A stretch of 7,006 nucleotides of DNA from NCBI GenBank assembly GCA_034189755.1, contig JAXIHJ010000089.1:1-7006 (forward strand). The letters run 5' to 3'. The stretch is from JAXIHJ01 sp034189755 (GTDB lineage: Bacteria; Planctomycetota; Phycisphaerae; SM23-33). The notes below the pieces were generated by a model that had not been told where the DNA came from, ran no database searches, and saw only the letters and a program-made list of their open reading frames with translations. The position numbers and the translations under genes are program-made. Shown in pieces: positions 5,980 through 7,006 of the stretch (position 1 is its first letter; each line of letters begins with the position of its first letter).

Positions 5980-6660
5980 CTAAAGCCAGCGCGACGGCGC
6001 CGGGGTGATGTTGTCATGTCCGGGTATGATCAGGTCGGCCACCTCCAGCATGTTGCTCAACGATTCCCTTGCCGCCTGGTGGCCGGCGCAGCCTTGCCAG
6101 ATTTGCCCGCGCCGGAGGTGTTCGATGGTCAGGGCTGCGTCGCCGGCGATAAGGATGGACGAGGCCGGCTGGGCCAGCAGCAGCCCCGCCGAGCCGGGCG
6201 ATGCGCCCGGTAAGGGGAAATAGTGCACCTGCCGGGTAAGCCGATCCGGGACGGGCTGAAAACGCTCCAGGAGCTTAAGGTCGGCCTCGACGGCGCGGAG
6301 GTCGTCGTCGCCGAGCCGCTCAGCCGATTCGGCCAGGCTGCTTAGATGCGCGCGGTACGATTCCAGCTCCAGCTCTCCGGTCCACCACGCCGCAGACGCC
6401 AAGGCCTCGACGGCGCGGCGGTGGACCGGGCGTAGCGTCGTGCAGAACACATCCGTTACGTCGGCCATGCCCACCCCGACGCGCTCGCCGAGCCTGGCCG
6501 CCAGCACCGGCGCCGGCAGCGACGGGTCAACCAGGATTACCCGCTCTTCATCGCGCAGCAGCGTGGTCGTGGCGTGGGCCGTGCGCACCGGCGCGGATTC
6601 GCCCCACAGCCGGTTGTGCGACAACGCGCCAATGCTGATAACACAATATTCCACGGTCAT
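5980..6660 (-). CDS. Degenerate metallo-beta-lactamase-fold protein, metal ligands mostly lost
   Basis: This 226-residue soluble protein keeps the MBL-fold order of motifs but not the chemistry. An early strand ends in VILVDPSLP (41-49), as in active members. The place of the T-H-x-H-x-D-H signature is taken by TTLRPVH (74-80): the first His is Thr75, the second Arg77, the Asp Val79, and only His80 remains. The later GHTPG-like site reads GASPGS (152-157), losing that His to Ala153. GDA (173-175, Asp174) and the final PGH (213-215, His215) are kept. A helical insert rich in charged residues spans about 94-142. Ordinary two-metal hydrolase activity is therefore unlikely. A binding or structural role, or a different metal site, is possible; I cannot name its job. 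The start at 6660 is supported by GAGGA seven bases upstream. It lies 72 bases after the ComEC-like gene. Confidence 0.8.
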   Translation of the reverse strand: MTVEYCVISIGALSHNRLWGESAPVRTAHATTTLLRDEERVILVDPSLPAPVLAARLGERVGVGMADVTDVFCTTLRPVHRRAVEALASAAWWTGELELESYRAHLSSLAESAERLGDDDLRAVEADLKLLERFQPVPDRLTRQVHYFPLPGASPGSAGLLLAQPASSILIAGDAALTIEHLRRGQIWQGCAGHQAARESLSNMLEVADLIIPGHDNITPAPSRWL

Positions 6661-6732
6661 GTTTGCATCCTCAGGCCACGAGGGTACCGGCTCGCCGTGG
6701 CGTTGCAACGGTTCACATCAATATTCACCTGC
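6661..6732 (-). promoter_or_regulatory. Hairpin and palindrome just ahead of the MBL-fold gene
   Basis: In this 72-base intercistronic gap, GCCACG (6675-6680) and CGTGGC (6696-6701) form a 6-bp stem around a 15-base loop that contains the palindrome GGTACC. Next to it is a perfect 10-base palindrome, CGTTGCAACG (6701-6710). In the minus-strand transcript the stem ends only two bases before the GAGGA ribosome site (6672-6668), so it could influence initiation or mark an RNA processing point. No T-run follows, so it is not an intrinsic terminator. Confidence 0.35.
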
Positions 6733-7006
6733 TTACCGCATCGTGCGAACCTCGACGCCGCCTGCGCCGAATCGTATTTGCGTCCAGCCGTTGCGGGCGG
6801 TGCAGTAGTAGCGCCGATGCGTTCGGAGTTCGGTGTAAAAGCGTTTCGCCGCCGGGCCTGCTCCGATCGGGACGCGCAGGTCGCGTGAGCTGCTCACGAT
6901 AATCGTCTCTGCGCCGACTGCGCGGACGAATTCCGGCAGCGTCCGTTCCCATCCGCCGTGGTGCGGTGCGACGAGCACGTCCGCGCGGATTCTGCCGCCG
7001 CGTTTG
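6733..7006 (-). CDS. ComEC/Rec2-like MBL domain, C-terminal fragment
   Basis: Only the 3' end of this gene is in the window: the frame is open to the right edge and ends at TAA (6735-6733), giving about 90 codons. The fragment reads ADVLVAPHHGG, followed by an IIVSSS strand, a helix with AAKRFYTEL, and a short RYYCTARNGWTQIRFG segment. This is the order seen at the end of the extracytoplasmic MBL domain of ComEC/Rec2, the inner-membrane channel for DNA uptake in natural competence (HHG motif, then a Ser-rich strand, then a Thr/Gly turn). Unlike its neighbour, it retains the HH pair. The transmembrane channel cannot be seen, so a stand-alone ComEC-like MBL hydrolase is the main alternative. 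A GTG near 6978 is internal, not the start. Confidence 0.65.
   Translation of the reverse strand, partial: KRGGRIRADVLVAPHHGGWERTLPEFVRAVGAETIIVSSSRDLRVPIGAGPAAKRFYTELRTHRRYYCTARNGWTQIRFGAGGVEVRTMR

Noticed and set aside
6661..6708. Upstream TTG at 6708 as the start of the MBL-fold gene
   Set aside because: It lacks a ribosome site, would run through the hairpin, and adds residues absent from the fold's usual N-terminal strand; ATG at 6660 has GAGGA seven bases away.
1..7006. A defence, secretion or other novel multi-gene system
   Set aside because: All sizeable genes match housekeeping or membrane families; no nuclease, toxin, transposase, reverse transcriptase or phage gene is seen.

Overview
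The window is GC-rich bacterial chromosome with six complete protein genes, one gene fragment cut by the right edge, and about 420 bases of repeat-filled non-coding DNA at the left. The gene content (a stand-alone PilZ protein, a phosphofructokinase with PPi-type features, an S13 penicillin-binding protein, two adjacent CNNM/CBS membrane proteins and a degenerate metallo-beta-lactamase-fold protein) and the style of the intergenic repeats look to me like Planctomycetota, possibly Phycisphaerae or a relative. That assignment is inference from general familiarity. There is no rRNA or marker gene here to prove it.

Layout. Positions 1-418 hold no believable gene, only short tandem and dispersed repeats and a long imperfect hairpin. 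A minus-strand pilZ-type gene (419-769) and a plus-strand pair, pfkA then dacB-like (973-3522), diverge from a roughly 200-base control region that contains a 14-base GC palindrome beside a small AT-rich pocket. pfkA and the S13 carboxypeptidase gene abut with no spacer, so they are probably co-transcribed. They end tail-to-tail against a minus-strand group separated by only 29 bases, which carry a heptamer tandem repeat.

The minus-strand group, in transcription order, is: the 3' end of a ComEC/Rec2-like gene (7006-6733), a degenerate MBL-fold gene (6660-5980), a full-length CorC/HlyC-type protein (5815-4547), and a shorter CNNM+CBS paralogue (4550-3552). The last two overlap by four bases (ATGA), implying translational coupling and perhaps a two-subunit membrane complex.

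Functionally the window is mostly housekeeping: glycolytic fructose-6-phosphate phosphorylation, peptidoglycan trimming in the periplasm, probable divalent-cation homeostasis at the inner membrane, c-di-GMP sensing, and DNA uptake. I found no CRISPR array, transposase, phage gene, tRNA, rRNA or recognisable defence system. The most unusual items are the MBL-fold protein that has lost most of its metal ligands, the Gly/Lys substrate-signature mix in the phosphofructokinase, the asymmetric CNNM pair, and the composite repeat zone at the left edge.
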